NCBI GenBank assembly: GCA_025459425.1
Contig: JALOQF010000001.1
Location: 1 to 64,000 of the forward strand
Length of the DNA: 64,000 bases
Reading direction: 5' to 3'
Origin: Myxococcaceae bacterium
GTDB lineage: Bacteria; Myxococcota; Myxococcia; Myxococcales; Myxococcaceae
The notes below the pieces were generated by a model, which saw nothing but the letters and a program-made list of their open reading frames with translations, searched no databases and was not told the DNA's origin. The position numbers and the translations under genes are program-made. Positions 23,306 to 33,113 of the stretch are shown here, in pieces (within the stretch, counting starts at the first letter, position 1; each line of letters begins with the position of its first letter).

Positions 23306-24205
23306 GTGCGTTCACTCGTGCCGATGCTGTTCTTCGCCGTGTCCACCACGGGCTGCGCGACGGCGTGGCTCGTGGGTGAGGTCACCGGGCGTCAATGGCA
23401 ACAGGCAGAGGTTTCGAAGGTGGAGGCCTCGGGAGCCGTGGAGCGGCGACTCGTCGTCTCGGCTCGCCATGTCGCCGGCCCAGCGGTGGTGCCCGAGGCG
23501 GTTCTCCCAGTCGAGGTCGCAGCGCCTGCGGCCACGCCGGTCGAGGTGCCGGCGCCGCCGGTCGTTCTGCAGCCAGTTCCCACCCCCGGCGTCGTGCTTC
23601 CGACGGAACCGCAGCGGCCGTGGCCTCAGGGGGCGCTCGCCTTGACGTGCCAAGGGGAACAGCGCGCCGAACGAGAACGCGTGACGCGAACGGTTCTTCG
23701 GTACGACGCCACGTGGAAGCCGCTGACGGCCGTCATGTTCGTCATCGAGAGCGCCTTCAGCGCCATCTTGCTGGCCACTGGCTTCCGGAACAGTCCGGCA
23801 GACGGGGTCACGGTCGGGCTTGGTGCGTACTTCGGGCTCGACGCCATCGGCACCGCCCTGTTGTTCTTCCGAAAGCCAGAGCTGCAAACCCGTGTCACCG
23901 AAGACCGCGGCCAATGGCGATCCGCTGCGCGTGAGTGCCCCGCAGGCCTCGCCGTGCGGACGCCAACGGGCGACTTCCCTGTGGCCACCTCGGGTGAGGT
24001 GCCCGTCATCGGCGCGTGGATGCTCCAGACCGTGGTGGCCACGCCCGACGCCTCGCTGTCGTTGTCGCTCAAAGGGCGCGATGCGCCGCTGCGGCCTTCA
24101 CTCGAGGAGCGGTGCTGGTGGTCGGGCCTGAGCCAGTCTCCAGCGCCCTTCTGCCGTGGACCAGGTCGCGAGCCGGTGCCGACCTCCGTTGCCTTCCCCG
24201 AGTGA
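23306..24205 (+). CDS. Hypothetical lipoprotein
   Basis: A 299-residue protein using a GTG start at 23306 (a TTG at 23288 is possible). It has a lipoprotein signal ending STTGC (Cys about residue 16), a Pro/Val-rich low-complexity linker (about 50-105), a conserved-looking Cys-containing segment, one hydrophobic hairpin (VMFVIESAFSAILLATGF, GLGAYFGLDAIGTALLFF, about 140-190) and a C-terminal soluble domain. I recognise no family. Monocistronic downstream of recA. Confidence 0.6.
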   Translation: MRSLVPMLFFAVSTTGCATAWLVGEVTGRQWQQAEVSKVEASGAVERRLVVSARHVAGPAVVPEAVLPVEVAAPAATPVEVPAPPVVLQPVPTPGVVLPTEPQRPWPQGALALTCQGEQRAERERVTRTVLRYDATWKPLTAVMFVIESAFSAILLATGFRNSPADGVTVGLGAYFGLDAIGTALLFFRKPELQTRVTEDRGQWRSAARECPAGLAVRTPTGDFPVATSGEVPVIGAWMLQTVVATPDASLSLSLKGRDAPLRPSLEERCWWSGLSQSPAPFCRGPGREPVPTSVAFPE

Positions 24206-24320
24206 CGGAAGCGGCCTCGACGGCGTGGCTTGCGCCCGCGAGGCGGTCGTCTGCGTCAGCGCCAGTCGAACGAGACGCAGGTGCTCGCGCGACCACCGTT
24301 CGCCTCGGCGCTCGCTCGCG

Positions 24321-25160
24321 TCATTCCCCCCACACGAAGCGCTGGGCGCGGCCACCGACGTAGCCAACCTTGCGCGCGATGCCTGCGAAGGCCGAGTTGC
24401 TGTCGTCGACCCGCACCGTGAGGCGCGGCAGGGACGAGAGGAGGAAGCGCGACATCTGCCCCAGACACAGGGTGGCGTGGCCCTTGCCGCGCTGCTCCGG
24501 CACCGTGAAGAGGCCCTCGAGCTCGGCGCCGAACTGCGAGCGACTGCCGATGTCGAGCTTGAAGACGAGCGCGCCGTTCTCTTCCAGCACGTAGGTGCGC
24601 TTCGTCATCACCCGCTGCTTCACGCGCAGCGCGAAGCCCTCGGGGTCGTCTTCCATCGGGTCGCGCTCGTGCATCTCCTTCACGCACGCCGCCGCCAGCG
24701 GCACCAGCTTCGGCACGTCGGCCTCGGTCGCCACGCGCAACAGCGGGTTGGTGAAGGGGCCCAGGTCGTCCGCCGACACCGAGTACAGCCGCTGCGTCTT
24801 CGAGAACTTCACCTGCCCCGACAGGTGCTGCACCAGCACGTCCACCAGCATCTTCTCGCCGATGGCCGACTTCAGCTTCACCGTCGGGGCCAGCGCCTTC
24901 GCCAGCTCGGTGATGGCGTTCATCGGCCCCGCCGAGGGAATGACGAGCCCCCCGGAGCCCCCCACGAAGATGGCCGCCGTCAGCTCTCCCTCTGAGGTGA
25001 AGCGGCCGTGGAACGCGAACGGCGCGCGGGCCGGGTCGCACACCACGCCGAACTCCTCGAGCACGCCCAGCAGGTACAGGTTGTGGGTCGGGTCCTTCCC
25101 GAGGAGCTGCTTGAGCGCCTCGAGGTGCTTCGGCCCGAGCATCTCGATGGAGTGCGGCAT
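24321..25160 (-). CDS. GNAT-family N-acetyltransferase
   Basis: A 279-residue protein with an N-terminal DUF4081-like region (residues 1-130) and a C-terminal GNAT domain whose acetyl-CoA motif is LFTVPEQRGKGHATLCLGQM (Q/RxxGxG/A). It ends SAFAGIARKVGYVGGRAQRFVWGE. It transfers acetyl groups to an unknown amine; similar two-part proteins occur widely in actinobacteria and myxobacteria. Convergent with the upstream lipoprotein gene; the 115-bp gap between them holds nothing I recognise. Confidence 0.85.
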   Translation of the reverse strand: MPHSIEMLGPKHLEALKQLLGKDPTHNLYLLGVLEEFGVVCDPARAPFAFHGRFTSEGELTAAIFVGGSGGLVIPSAGPMNAITELAKALAPTVKLKSAIGEKMLVDVLVQHLSGQVKFSKTQRLYSVSADDLGPFTNPLLRVATEADVPKLVPLAAACVKEMHERDPMEDDPEGFALRVKQRVMTKRTYVLEENGALVFKLDIGSRSQFGAELEGLFTVPEQRGKGHATLCLGQMSRFLLSSLPRLTVRVDDSNSAFAGIARKVGYVGGRAQRFVWGE

Positions 25161-25288
25161 CGGTGTGAGACGCCCACTGTACCCCCTTGGGCGCGTCCCA
25201 CGAACTGTTGCGAGCAGCCCCCCGCGGAACGTTTCGTGCCAGCGCTTCGCGCGTCAGCGCACGAGGTTGTGCGAGGCTCCACGTCACC

Positions 25289-25843
25289 GTGCCTCGCGGC
25301 CGCTCGACCGTCATCGTGCTGGGCCTGCTGGTGGCGCTGCCCACTCGGGCTGAGCCGCAGGCGCTGACGTTCCGCTTCCTCACGCCGGGCGGGCCCTGCG
25401 ACGTACGCGAGTCGGTGCCTGGCTGGCTCTGCCTTCTCCTCGAGCCCGGCGGCTTTGCGACGCAGATGTGCCACCTGGCGAAGGTCCCGTTCCGCCTCGG
25501 TTGGCGCCCCTGGGGCGAGGCGTGTGACTTCGAATGTACCTGCGGGCCGGGGACCACCTGCGTCGTGTTCGACATGTACCGGTGGTGTCTGCCCCGCTGC
25601 CTCCATGACGGCGACTGCCACGAGGGGCAGGCCTGTCATCGCCTCGCCTTCACGCAGACCCGCGCCTGTCTGCCGTTGCGCTGGGTCGGGTGGATGGCGA
25701 CCGAGCAGCCACCGCGCCGCGTGCCGACGTTCTGGAAGTGGGTGCCTCCCCAGTCGTTCGCGCCCACCGACCCGCGGCGCTTCCTCGAGGAATGGGCCTG
25801 CGGGCCTGGCCGGTGTCGGCCATTCGGCCTCGGCGGGCGCTGA
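25289..25843 (+). CDS. Secreted Cys-rich protein
   Basis: A 184-residue protein from a GTG start, with a signal peptide (STVIVLGLLVALPTRA). The mature part contains about 14 cysteines, including CDFECTCGPGTTCVVFDMYR and CLPRCLHDGDCHEGQACHR, the spacing of small EGF- or Kazal-like disulfide domains often seen in myxobacterial exported proteins. No catalytic motif. Function unknown. Confidence 0.6.
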   Translation: MPRGRSTVIVLGLLVALPTRAEPQALTFRFLTPGGPCDVRESVPGWLCLLLEPGGFATQMCHLAKVPFRLGWRPWGEACDFECTCGPGTTCVVFDMYRWCLPRCLHDGDCHEGQACHRLAFTQTRACLPLRWVGWMATEQPPRRVPTFWKWVPPQSFAPTDPRRFLEEWACGPGRCRPFGLGGR

Positions 25844-25949
25844 CGCCCACCAGCGCCGCTCGGCCCGGGACGACCGGCGTGGGTCCCACGGGCGCAACGT
25901 GGCCTTGGTGGCGCCGCACGTTCATTCCACGCTGTCGCCGGAGGCCCTC

Positions 25950-26408
25950 ATGTCGTCCATGCGCACGGTGTTCGGCATTCCCCTCGAAGACGGTGAGCGC
26001 GTCGTTTACTACCGCCGCGACGAGCCCGGCTGGCAGAAGCCCGTCCTCATCGTGCTCGGCGTGCTCACGCTGGTCGCCATCATCGGCCTCTTCTTCCTCG
26101 CGGCCGGCCTGATGGCCGACACCGTCGTCATCGTCATCACCACCCGTCGCTTCCTCATCGTCGACGGCAAGAAGGTCGAGCAGGTGCGGCACGGGCAGGT
26201 CAAGAACGCGACGCTCCGGATGAAGGGCAACCGGCCGCAGTGGTTCCACGTGCAGGGGCACGACGGAACCCAGCTCGCCTTCCAGCTCTCCATCGACGCG
26301 CCGGCGATGCAGCGCGCCGTCGACGAGGCCCTGAGAGCCCCTGCCTCGCTCGAGCAGAAGCCCGAGGTGCCGTTCGACGCAGAGCGGCCCGTGACGAAGA
26401 AGGGGTGA
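25950..26408 (+). CDS. Small membrane protein with PH-like C-domain
   Basis: A 152-residue protein. Residues 1-30 are cytoplasmic, then two closely spaced membrane helices (PVLIVLGVLTLVAIIGLFFL, AAGLMADTVVIVITT; about 32-66), then TRRFLIVDGKKVEQVRHGQV. The last resembles the start of bacterial PH-like (YdbT/DUF304) domains. The ATG follows GGAGG. Family call tentative. Confidence 0.6.
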   Translation: MSSMRTVFGIPLEDGERVVYYRRDEPGWQKPVLIVLGVLTLVAIIGLFFLAAGLMADTVVIVITTRRFLIVDGKKVEQVRHGQVKNATLRMKGNRPQWFHVQGHDGTQLAFQLSIDAPAMQRAVDEALRAPASLEQKPEVPFDAERPVTKKG

Positions 26409-27079
26409 GCTCGGCAGACGTCGTGACACTCAGCGGCGTGGCCAGCGACGCCTCACGCGCACCCACTCCGGGCTGATCAGCCTGGGCGCGCTCCACGCTC
26501 CAGCCCGAAGGTGCATTCGAGTCCGCGCCGGCCTCCCTGCAGGGTGGAAGCACCCTTTGGGGCCGCTGCCAGCGAGGTGATGAACGCGGTGCTCGGGTGG
26601 CCACGTTCGCGCGGAATGGTGCTCGCGGCCAGCGGCACTGGAGGCTCGGTGAACGGCTCGCCAGCCCGCGCTCGCAAGCTCGTCCTCATCGAGTCCGAAG
26701 CCCCGTCGCCGGAACGGCCCATGGGCGTCGGGGTTCGGGCAGGTCATTTCGGGTGCAGGCGATGCGCATGGACGTGGATCAACAGGGTGAGGCCTTCAAC
26801 TTGGCCCACGATGCGTGCCGGCCAGTCCTTCGCCTGGGGCACTCCATCGAGCCTGCGCTCGAGGCCGACGCCACGTCGAGCTCCAGAGGCTCTCGAAGAC
26901 GAGTGGCGGCTCGGCGTCGTTGCTGGGCGAATCCAGAACGTGTCTGTGCGAGCGCCCGGGGCAGGAAAGGGCTGCGCTCGTCACACCCGTGGGCGGCTGC
27001 GTACGCAGTCTTTGCGTGACGAAGGCCGTCGCCACCTGCATCCACGTCTCGGCGTGGTCGATGCAGAGCCTGGCCCGAG
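26409..27079. other. 670-bp stretch without a convincing gene
   Basis: Several frames are open on both strands, but none shows the strong third-position G/C of the neighbours and none gives a recognisable protein. Base composition is more even than in flanking genes. It may be the remains of decayed genes. No repeats or promoter motifs stand out. Confidence 0.4.
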
Positions 27080-28621
27080 ATGTCGACGCCAGAAGAAGCG
27101 GTCGGGCTTGCGGGGCAGGGCGTGGTGCCGAAGGTGCGAGGCGCGATGGGGCGCCTCGACGACGCGGCGGTGCGCGAGCTGCTGCAGACGCTCGAGGCCG
27201 CGGCGTGGGCGCGTCACTGCGTGGCCGAGCGTGACGGCCGCCTCGAGGCGGTGCGCGTGATGCCGAGGCCGCTCGCGCTGACGGCTGATCAGCTCCGGCA
27301 CCTGCACGTCACCTCGCTCGCCCTGCTCCGGGCCACGCAGCGGGTGGTGCCGATGTTCCTGGCCGACGCCGCGGTGCGCGCCGCGCTCCCCGTGCCCGAC
27401 GAGGCGGCCGCGTGGCTGCGCGAGCGGTGGACGCCCGCGGTGGCCGAGGCGAACCTCGACTTCGGTCAGCTCGACGCCGTGTTCGACCCGGCAGGCGCGG
27501 ACTGGACACACTCGCTCCGCTTCCTCGGGCTCGACCGGCCCCGGGTCGCCACCCTCCACCTGCTCCCCGCCGCCGAGCGGGTGGTGCGCGACGCGGTGTT
27601 CCCCGTGCTCGAGGCGCTCGACCCGTCGCTCACCTTCGAGCTGGCCGCCGACGTGCGGGCCCTGCTGCTCCAGCGGCTGCTCGGGCACCTCGAGGCCCTG
27701 AGAGACGGGGAGCGCAGCCTCTGCCTCCTCGCGGCCTCACGCGACGAGGCCGACGCGGGCGTCTCTGGCTCACCGGCGGCGAGTGCCACGAACGCCCCAG
27801 CGGCGACGGGCGAGGGGAGCGCGCGACGGGCTGCGGCGCGCCGCGGCTTCGACGCCCACGTCGAGCTGGCCCAATACGGTCTCACACACTTCGGCGTCAC
27901 GGCCCTGCACGCCGACCTGTCGGAGCTCGAGCTGAGGGGCCAGGAGGTCTGGTGTCAGGGGCAGCGGGTCTCGGTGGCGTACCGTGATGAATCCGTGTCG
28001 GACCTGCGCGCGCTCGGGGCCCGGGGCGTCGACGTCGAGCCGCTGCGGCAGCTGTTCCTGCAGAACCGAATGGTGTCGCCGATGGGCGGTGAGCTCGACC
28101 AGAAGGCGCTCTTCGAGGTGTTCACCGACGAGGCCCACGCCCGGCACTTCTCGAGCGGCGAGCGACGCCTGTTTCACCGGCACGTGCCGTGGACACGCCT
28201 CGTGCGGGAGCGGCGCACGAGCCTGCCCGATGGGCGCGAGGGCGAGCTCGTGTCGTACGCGCGGGGCGCGCGCGAGACGCTCGTGCTGAAGCCGAACCGG
28301 GCCTCGGGCGGCTCGGGCGTGCTGGTCGGGCCGACGGTGACGGCGAAGGCGTGGGACGCCGCGCTGGAGCAGGCCCTGCGCGCCCCCGACACCCTGGTGG
28401 TGCAGCAGCTGGCGCCGGTGCCGGTGATGGAGTTCCCCGTGGTGGGCCGCGACGAGCAGGTGCACGCGGAGCCGTTCTTCGTGGTGTTGAGGTTGGCGCC
28501 GACCGACGACGGTGTCTCTGTGGTGGGGCGCGCGTCACTGCAGCGGGGGTTGAACATCGCCCAGCGCGGCGGCCTGGTGGTGGCAGCGGTGGTCCACGGG
28601 TCCGAGCGCGTGGTGCGCTGA
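27080..28621 (+). CDS. Circularly permuted ATP-grasp-like protein (tentative)
   Basis: A 513-residue soluble protein. The C-terminal third has LVLKPNRASGGSGVLVG (a lysine and Gly-rich nucleotide-binding turn, about residue 400) and ends RASLQRGLNIAQRGGLVVAAV, as in circularly permuted type-2 ATP-grasp proteins. The N-terminal two thirds are helical and unrecognised. Substrate unknown; ATP-grasp enzymes join a carboxylate to an amine or thiol. Its last codons (HGSERVVR) are repeated downstream in the tandem array, which separates it from the convergent LysR gene. Confidence 0.5.
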   Translation: MSTPEEAVGLAGQGVVPKVRGAMGRLDDAAVRELLQTLEAAAWARHCVAERDGRLEAVRVMPRPLALTADQLRHLHVTSLALLRATQRVVPMFLADAAVRAALPVPDEAAAWLRERWTPAVAEANLDFGQLDAVFDPAGADWTHSLRFLGLDRPRVATLHLLPAAERVVRDAVFPVLEALDPSLTFELAADVRALLLQRLLGHLEALRDGERSLCLLAASRDEADAGVSGSPAASATNAPAATGEGSARRAAARRGFDAHVELAQYGLTHFGVTALHADLSELELRGQEVWCQGQRVSVAYRDESVSDLRALGARGVDVEPLRQLFLQNRMVSPMGGELDQKALFEVFTDEAHARHFSSGERRLFHRHVPWTRLVRERRTSLPDGREGELVSYARGARETLVLKPNRASGGSGVLVGPTVTAKAWDAALEQALRAPDTLVVQQLAPVPVMEFPVVGRDEQVHAEPFFVVLRLAPTDDGVSVVGRASLQRGLNIAQRGGLVVAAVVHGSERVVR

Positions 28622-29010
28622 GCCACCGTCACGGCGGCCTGCGCCGTTGCAGCGACTCATCGGGTCGGGCGAGCTGCGAAGAGATGCGCAGCGCGAGTTG
28701 GCTCACGGGTCCGAGCGCGTGGTGCGGTGAGCCACCGCCACGGCGGCCTGCTCCGAAGCACCGACTCGTCGGGTCGGGCGAGCTCAGGAACGTGCGCAGC
28801 GAGTTGGCCCACGGGCCCGAGCGCGTGGCGCGGTGAGCCACCGTCACGACGGCCTGCTCCGGAGCACCGACTCGTCGGGTCGGGCGAGCTCAGGAACGTT
28901 CGCAGCGAGTTGGTCCACGGGTCCGAGCGCGTGGCGCGGTGAGCCACCGTCACGGCGGCCTGCGCCGTTGCACCGACTCGTCGGGGCGGGCGAGCTGCAG
29001 GAAGGTGCGC
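28602..29010. repeat. 106-109 bp tandem repeats at convergent gene ends, about 4 copies
   Basis: Units begin CCGAGCGCGTGG at 28602, 28711, 28817 and 28923 (spacing 109, 106, 106). The first overlaps the last codons of the ATP-grasp-like gene and the last overlaps the last codons of the LysR gene, so each unit is a copy of the whole gene-end-to-gene-end junction. Each contains the hairpin CGGTG-AGC-CACCG or a close variant near the stop codon. Confidence 0.88.
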
Positions 29011-29852
29011 AGCGCGGGCGAGCGGTCGTCGGCCCGCCAGGCGAGCGCGAACTCGAGGCGGGTGTCGAAGCCCGACAGCGGGCGCTGCACCACGCCACGG
29101 GGCAACTCGCGCAACACGTAGCTGCCTACCAGGAAGACGCCGACGCGCTCGGCCACCAACGTCGGGCCCAGCACGGCCTGGGTGGTGTGGAACGCGATGG
29201 TGGGCACGAAGCCGCTGGCCCGGCACTGCTGCATGAACCAGTCGTAGGTGGGCGGGTTCAGCTTGCGCGCGAACAGAATGAGGCGCTCGTCGGCCAGCGC
29301 CGACAGCGGCACCTCGTCACGCCGCGCCAGCGGGTGCCGGGCCGGCAGCACCACCACCCACCGCCCCGAGACGACGCGGCGCGAGGCCAGCGTCAGCGCC
29401 TTCACCGGGTGGAAGGTCATGCCCACGTCGATGGTGCGCTGGCTCAGCGCCGACAGTACCTGCGACGGGTACATCTCGACCGACTCGACCTGCACCTCGG
29501 GCGCCTCGTCGGCCAGCCGCCGCAGCGCGCGCGCGACGAAGTTGAGGTTCACGTACTCGAGGTAGCCGAAGCGCAAGCGGTTGCCGACGGTGCGGCCCAC
29601 GCGCCGTGCTTCCTGTTCCCCCAGCTCGAGCCGGGCCAGCGCCTCGCGCGCGCTCACGAGGAAGGTGGCGCCCGCCTCGGTCACCTCGACGTGGCGGCGG
29701 CTGCGGTCGAGGAGCCGCACGCCCAGGTGCTCCTCGAGCTGCGCGAGGTGGTGGCTCAAGGCCGGCTGGGTGAGGCCAAGGCGCGCGGCGGCCTGACGGA
29801 AGTGCAGCGTCTCGCAGAGCGTCACGAAGGTGCGCAGGTGTCTGAGCTCCAT
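28950..29852 (-). CDS. LysR-family transcriptional regulator
   Basis: A 300-residue regulator with an N-terminal helix-turn-helix (LCETLHFRQAAARLGLTQPA, LSHHLAQLEEHLGVRLLDRS) and a ligand domain (about 90-290). It is divergent from the RND efflux operon 81 bp away, with an inverted repeat between them, so it is the probable regulator of that pump. Its final codons are copied in the adjacent tandem array; the copies keep PELARPDES-like text, showing recent amplification. Confidence 0.92.
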   Translation of the reverse strand: MELRHLRTFVTLCETLHFRQAAARLGLTQPALSHHLAQLEEHLGVRLLDRSRRHVEVTEAGATFLVSAREALARLELGEQEARRVGRTVGNRLRFGYLEYVNLNFVARALRRLADEAPEVQVESVEMYPSQVLSALSQRTIDVGMTFHPVKALTLASRRVVSGRWVVVLPARHPLARRDEVPLSALADERLILFARKLNPPTYDWFMQQCRASGFVPTIAFHTTQAVLGPTLVAERVGVFLVGSYVLRELPRGVVQRPLSGFDTRLEFALAWRADDRSPALRTFLQLARPDESVQRRRPP

Positions 29853-29858
29853 GTCTGC

Positions 29859-29877
29859 TGATTAGCGTCTTGAATCA
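29859..29877. promoter_or_regulatory. LysR-type inverted repeat between regulator and efflux operon
   Basis: TGATTAGCGTCTTGAATCA: TGATT and AATCA arms with a 9-nt spacer, containing T-N11-A, in the A/T-richest part of the 81-bp divergent gap. Fits a LysR operator overlapping both promoters. Confidence 0.55.
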
Positions 29878-29933
29878 CAGAATTCCGAACTTCCGCTGGC
29901 GCCCTGCGCGGTAGCCAGACAGACACCAGCACG

Positions 29934-32900
29934 ATGTGGCTCGTCCGACTCGCGCTCCGGCGGCCGTACACCTTCGTGGTGCTGTCCCTGGCGCTCCTGC
30001 TCGCGGGGGTGCTGGTGGTGCGCCGCACGCCCACCGACGTGCTGCCGTCGGTCGACCTGCCCGTCATCAGCGTGGTGTGGACCTACCAGGGCCTGCCCGC
30101 CCAGCAGATGGAGGCGCAGGTCACCCAGTTCTCCGAGTTCTCCATCGCCGGCAACGTGGCCGATGTCTCGCGTCTGCAGAGCGACACCTACGACGGCGTC
30201 AGCGTCATTCGCGTGTTCCTCCAGTCGGGCGCCGACGTCAGCGCCGCGATGGCGCAGATCACCGCCACCTCGCAGACCATCATCCGCCGCATGCCGCCGG
30301 GCATGCAGCCGCCCATCATCCTCCGGTACACGGCCTCGAGCGTGCCGGTGCTGCAGCTGGCCTTCAGCAACGACACGTTGAGCGAGGCCGAGCTGTTCGA
30401 CCACGTCAACAACCGGGTGCGCACCGCGCTCTCGGTCATCCGCGGCACGCGCTTTCCGCTGCCGCAGGGCGGCAAGTTCCGCCAGGTGAGCGTCGACCTC
30501 GACCTCGAGGCGCTCGAGAGCCAGGGGCTGTCGCCGCAGGACGTGGCGCAGGCCATCTCGGCGCAGAACCTGGTGCTGCCCACCGGGTCGCTCAAGGTGG
30601 GCGAACGCGAGTACCGCGTGGCGCTCAACAGCTCTCCCGAGGCCATCGCGGCGCTCAACGAGGTGCCGATTCGCCGGGCCGACGGGCGGGTGCTGCAGGT
30701 GCGCGACGTGGCCTTCGTGCACGACGGCTTCCAGGTGCAGACGAACGTCGCGCGCAGCAACGGGCAGCGGTCGGTGGTGCTGACGGTGATGAAGACGGGC
30801 GACGCGTCGACGCTCGACGTCGCCGCGCGCATCAAGGCGATGCTGCCGACGCTCGAGGCCGCCGCGCCCGCGGGCACCCGCATCGAGCTGCTCGCCGACG
30901 CCTCGGGCTACGTCGAGGCCTCCATCGAGGGGCTCGTCACCGAGGCGGTGCTGGCGGCGGCGCTGACGGCGCTGATGATTCTGCTCTTCCTCGGCTCGTG
31001 GCGCTCGACGCTCATCGTGGCCACGTCGATTCCCCTCTCGGTGGTGGTGGCGGTGCTGCTGCTGCGCGCCCTGGGCGCCACCATCAACGCGATGACGCTG
31101 GGCGGCCTGGCGCTCGCCGTCGGCATTCTCGTCGACGACGCCACCGTCGAGCTCGAGAACATTCACCGCAACCTCTCGATGGGAAAGCCGCTGGTGCGCG
31201 CGCTTCTCGACGGCGCGCAGCAGATTTCGGTGCCGGCCTTCGTGGCCAGCCTGTCCATCAGCGTGGTGTTCGTCAGCGTGCTCTTCCTCGAGGGGCCGGC
31301 GCGTTTCCTCTTCCTGCCGATGGGGCTGGCGGTGTCGTTCTCGGTGATGGCCTCGTACCTGCTCTCGCGCACGGTGGTGCCGACGATGGTGCAGGCGCTG
31401 CTCCCGGCCGAGCTGGCCCACGGCCACGGCGCCGGCGCCGGGCCCTTCGCGCGGCTGCACGCGGCCTTCGAGCGGGGCTTCGAGAGGCTGCGGCGCGCGT
31501 ACCTGGGCACGCTGGCGTGGGCCCTCTCGCACCGCGGCCTCGTGCTGGGGGCCTTCGCGCTCTCGGTGCTGGGCGCCTCGGCGCTCGCCACGCTGGTGGG
31601 GCGCGACTTCTTCCCCCGCTCCGACGCCGGCGTGCTGCGGTTGCACGTGGTGGCGCCGCCAGGGACGCGGCTCGAAGAGACCGAGGCCCTCTTCGGTGAG
31701 GTGGAGGGCGCCATTCGTGAGCTCATTCCGCCGGCAGAGTTGCGCGGCCTGCTCGACTTCATCGGGCCGTCGAGCGGCTACAACCTCGCCATCACCGACA
31801 GCGTCAACGTCTCGACCGCCGATGGCGAGGTGTTGATTCAGCTGACCGAGGCGCGCAGCCGCTCGGCGTCGGCCTACGAGGCGCTCTTGCGCGAGCGACT
31901 CACCCAGCGCTTCCCCGAGGCCCGCTTCTTCTTCCAGCCGGCGGACATCGTGACGCAGATTCTCAACTTCGGGCTGCCCTCGGCCATCGACGTGCAGGTG
32001 ACGGGCGCGCGGCGCGACGCCACCTTCGCCGCGGCGCGCGCCATCGAGAAGCGGCTGCGCGCGGTGCCCGGCGCCGTGGACGTGCGGCTGCATCAGGTGA
32101 CGAACGCGCCCCAGCTGGCGGTGGCGGTCGACCGCCTGCGCGCCGCCGACGTCGGCCTCACCCAGCGCGACGTGGCCGGCAACGTGCTCCTCGCGGTGTC
32201 GTCGTCGAGCCAGACGGCCCCCACCTTCTGGACCGACCCGAAGACGGGCTTCGGCTACGGCGTGGCGGTGCAGGTGCCCGAGGGCCGAATCGACTCGGTG
32301 GAGCGGCTCCAGGGCTTCACGCTGCAGAGCCCCAAGGGGCCGCAGCGCCTGGGAGACCTCGCCACCCTGCGCCGCCGCGAGACGCCCGTCTTCACCACGC
32401 GCGTCGACGTGCAGCCGGCCTACCAGGTGCGCGCCGACGTGCAGTTCACCGACCTCGGCACGGTGGCCGCGGCGCTCGACGACATCGTAGCGGCGGTGAA
32501 GCCGACGCTGCCGCCCGGCTCGGACATTCAGGTGCGCGGGCAGGTCGAGTCGATGCGCAGCGCGTTCGGCAACCTCTTCGTGGGGCTGCTGGCGGCGGCG
32601 CTCCTCGTGTACGCGGTGATGGTGATGAACTTCCAGTCGTGGAGCGACCCGTTCATCATCTTGATGGCGCTCCCGGGCGCGGGCATCGGCATCGTGCTGG
32701 CGCACTTCGGCACCCAGACGACGTTCAGCGTGCCGTCGTTGATGGGCGCGGTGCTGTCGGTGGGCGTGGCGACGGCGAACTCGATTCTCGTCGTCACCTT
32801 CGCCAACGAGCAGCGCGCGCGGGGGCTGTCGGCGCTCGAGGCCGCGCTCGAGGCAGGCCGGGTGCGGCTGCGGCCGGTGCTGATGACGGCGCTGGCGATG

Positions 32901-33113
32901 GCCATCGGCATGCTGCCCATGTCCCTGGGGCTGTCGGAGGGCGGAGAGCAGAACGCCGCGCTCGGCCGCTCGATGCTGGGCGGCATTCTCGGAGCGACGG
33001 CGGCGACGCTCGTGCTGGTGCCGGTCATCTACACGCTGGTGCGCGCGCGGTGGACCCCTCGGCGGGTCGACGAGGCGCTGCGCGAGCCCGGCGAGGAGGG
33101 CGTTCTTGAGTGA
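29934..33113 (+). CDS. RND-family efflux transporter permease
   Basis: A 1059-residue inner-membrane pump of the AcrB/HAE type, full length. It has an N-terminal helix, two large periplasmic loops and twelve membrane helices. LALAVGILVDDATVELENI (about residue 390) carries the paired Asp of TM4 used in proton relay. The second half repeats the fold, with FGNLFVGLLAAALLVYAVMV and SVGVATANSILVVTFANEQR. The pump extrudes drugs or metabolites with the adaptor (33106) and the outer-membrane factor (34844). Overlaps the adaptor gene by 8 bp. Confidence 0.95.
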   Translation: MWLVRLALRRPYTFVVLSLALLLAGVLVVRRTPTDVLPSVDLPVISVVWTYQGLPAQQMEAQVTQFSEFSIAGNVADVSRLQSDTYDGVSVIRVFLQSGADVSAAMAQITATSQTIIRRMPPGMQPPIILRYTASSVPVLQLAFSNDTLSEAELFDHVNNRVRTALSVIRGTRFPLPQGGKFRQVSVDLDLEALESQGLSPQDVAQAISAQNLVLPTGSLKVGEREYRVALNSSPEAIAALNEVPIRRADGRVLQVRDVAFVHDGFQVQTNVARSNGQRSVVLTVMKTGDASTLDVAARIKAMLPTLEAAAPAGTRIELLADASGYVEASIEGLVTEAVLAAALTALMILLFLGSWRSTLIVATSIPLSVVVAVLLLRALGATINAMTLGGLALAVGILVDDATVELENIHRNLSMGKPLVRALLDGAQQISVPAFVASLSISVVFVSVLFLEGPARFLFLPMGLAVSFSVMASYLLSRTVVPTMVQALLPAELAHGHGAGAGPFARLHAAFERGFERLRRAYLGTLAWALSHRGLVLGAFALSVLGASALATLVGRDFFPRSDAGVLRLHVVAPPGTRLEETEALFGEVEGAIRELIPPAELRGLLDFIGPSSGYNLAITDSVNVSTADGEVLIQLTEARSRSASAYEALLRERLTQRFPEARFFFQPADIVTQILNFGLPSAIDVQVTGARRDATFAAARAIEKRLRAVPGAVDVRLHQVTNAPQLAVAVDRLRAADVGLTQRDVAGNVLLAVSSSSQTAPTFWTDPKTGFGYGVAVQVPEGRIDSVERLQGFTLQSPKGPQRLGDLATLRRRETPVFTTRVDVQPAYQVRADVQFTDLGTVAAALDDIVAAVKPTLPPGSDIQVRGQVESMRSAFGNLFVGLLAAALLVYAVMVMNFQSWSDPFIILMALPGAGIGIVLAHFGTQTTFSVPSLMGAVLSVGVATANSILVVTFANEQRARGLSALEAALEAGRVRLRPVLMTALAMAIGMLPMSLGLSEGGEQNAALGRSMLGGILGATAATLVLVPVIYTLVRARWTPRRVDEALREPGEEGVLE

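Noticed and set aside
26511-27260. Open plus-strand frame as a gene
   Set aside because: No codon bias, no ribosome-binding site, and it runs into the next gene in another frame.
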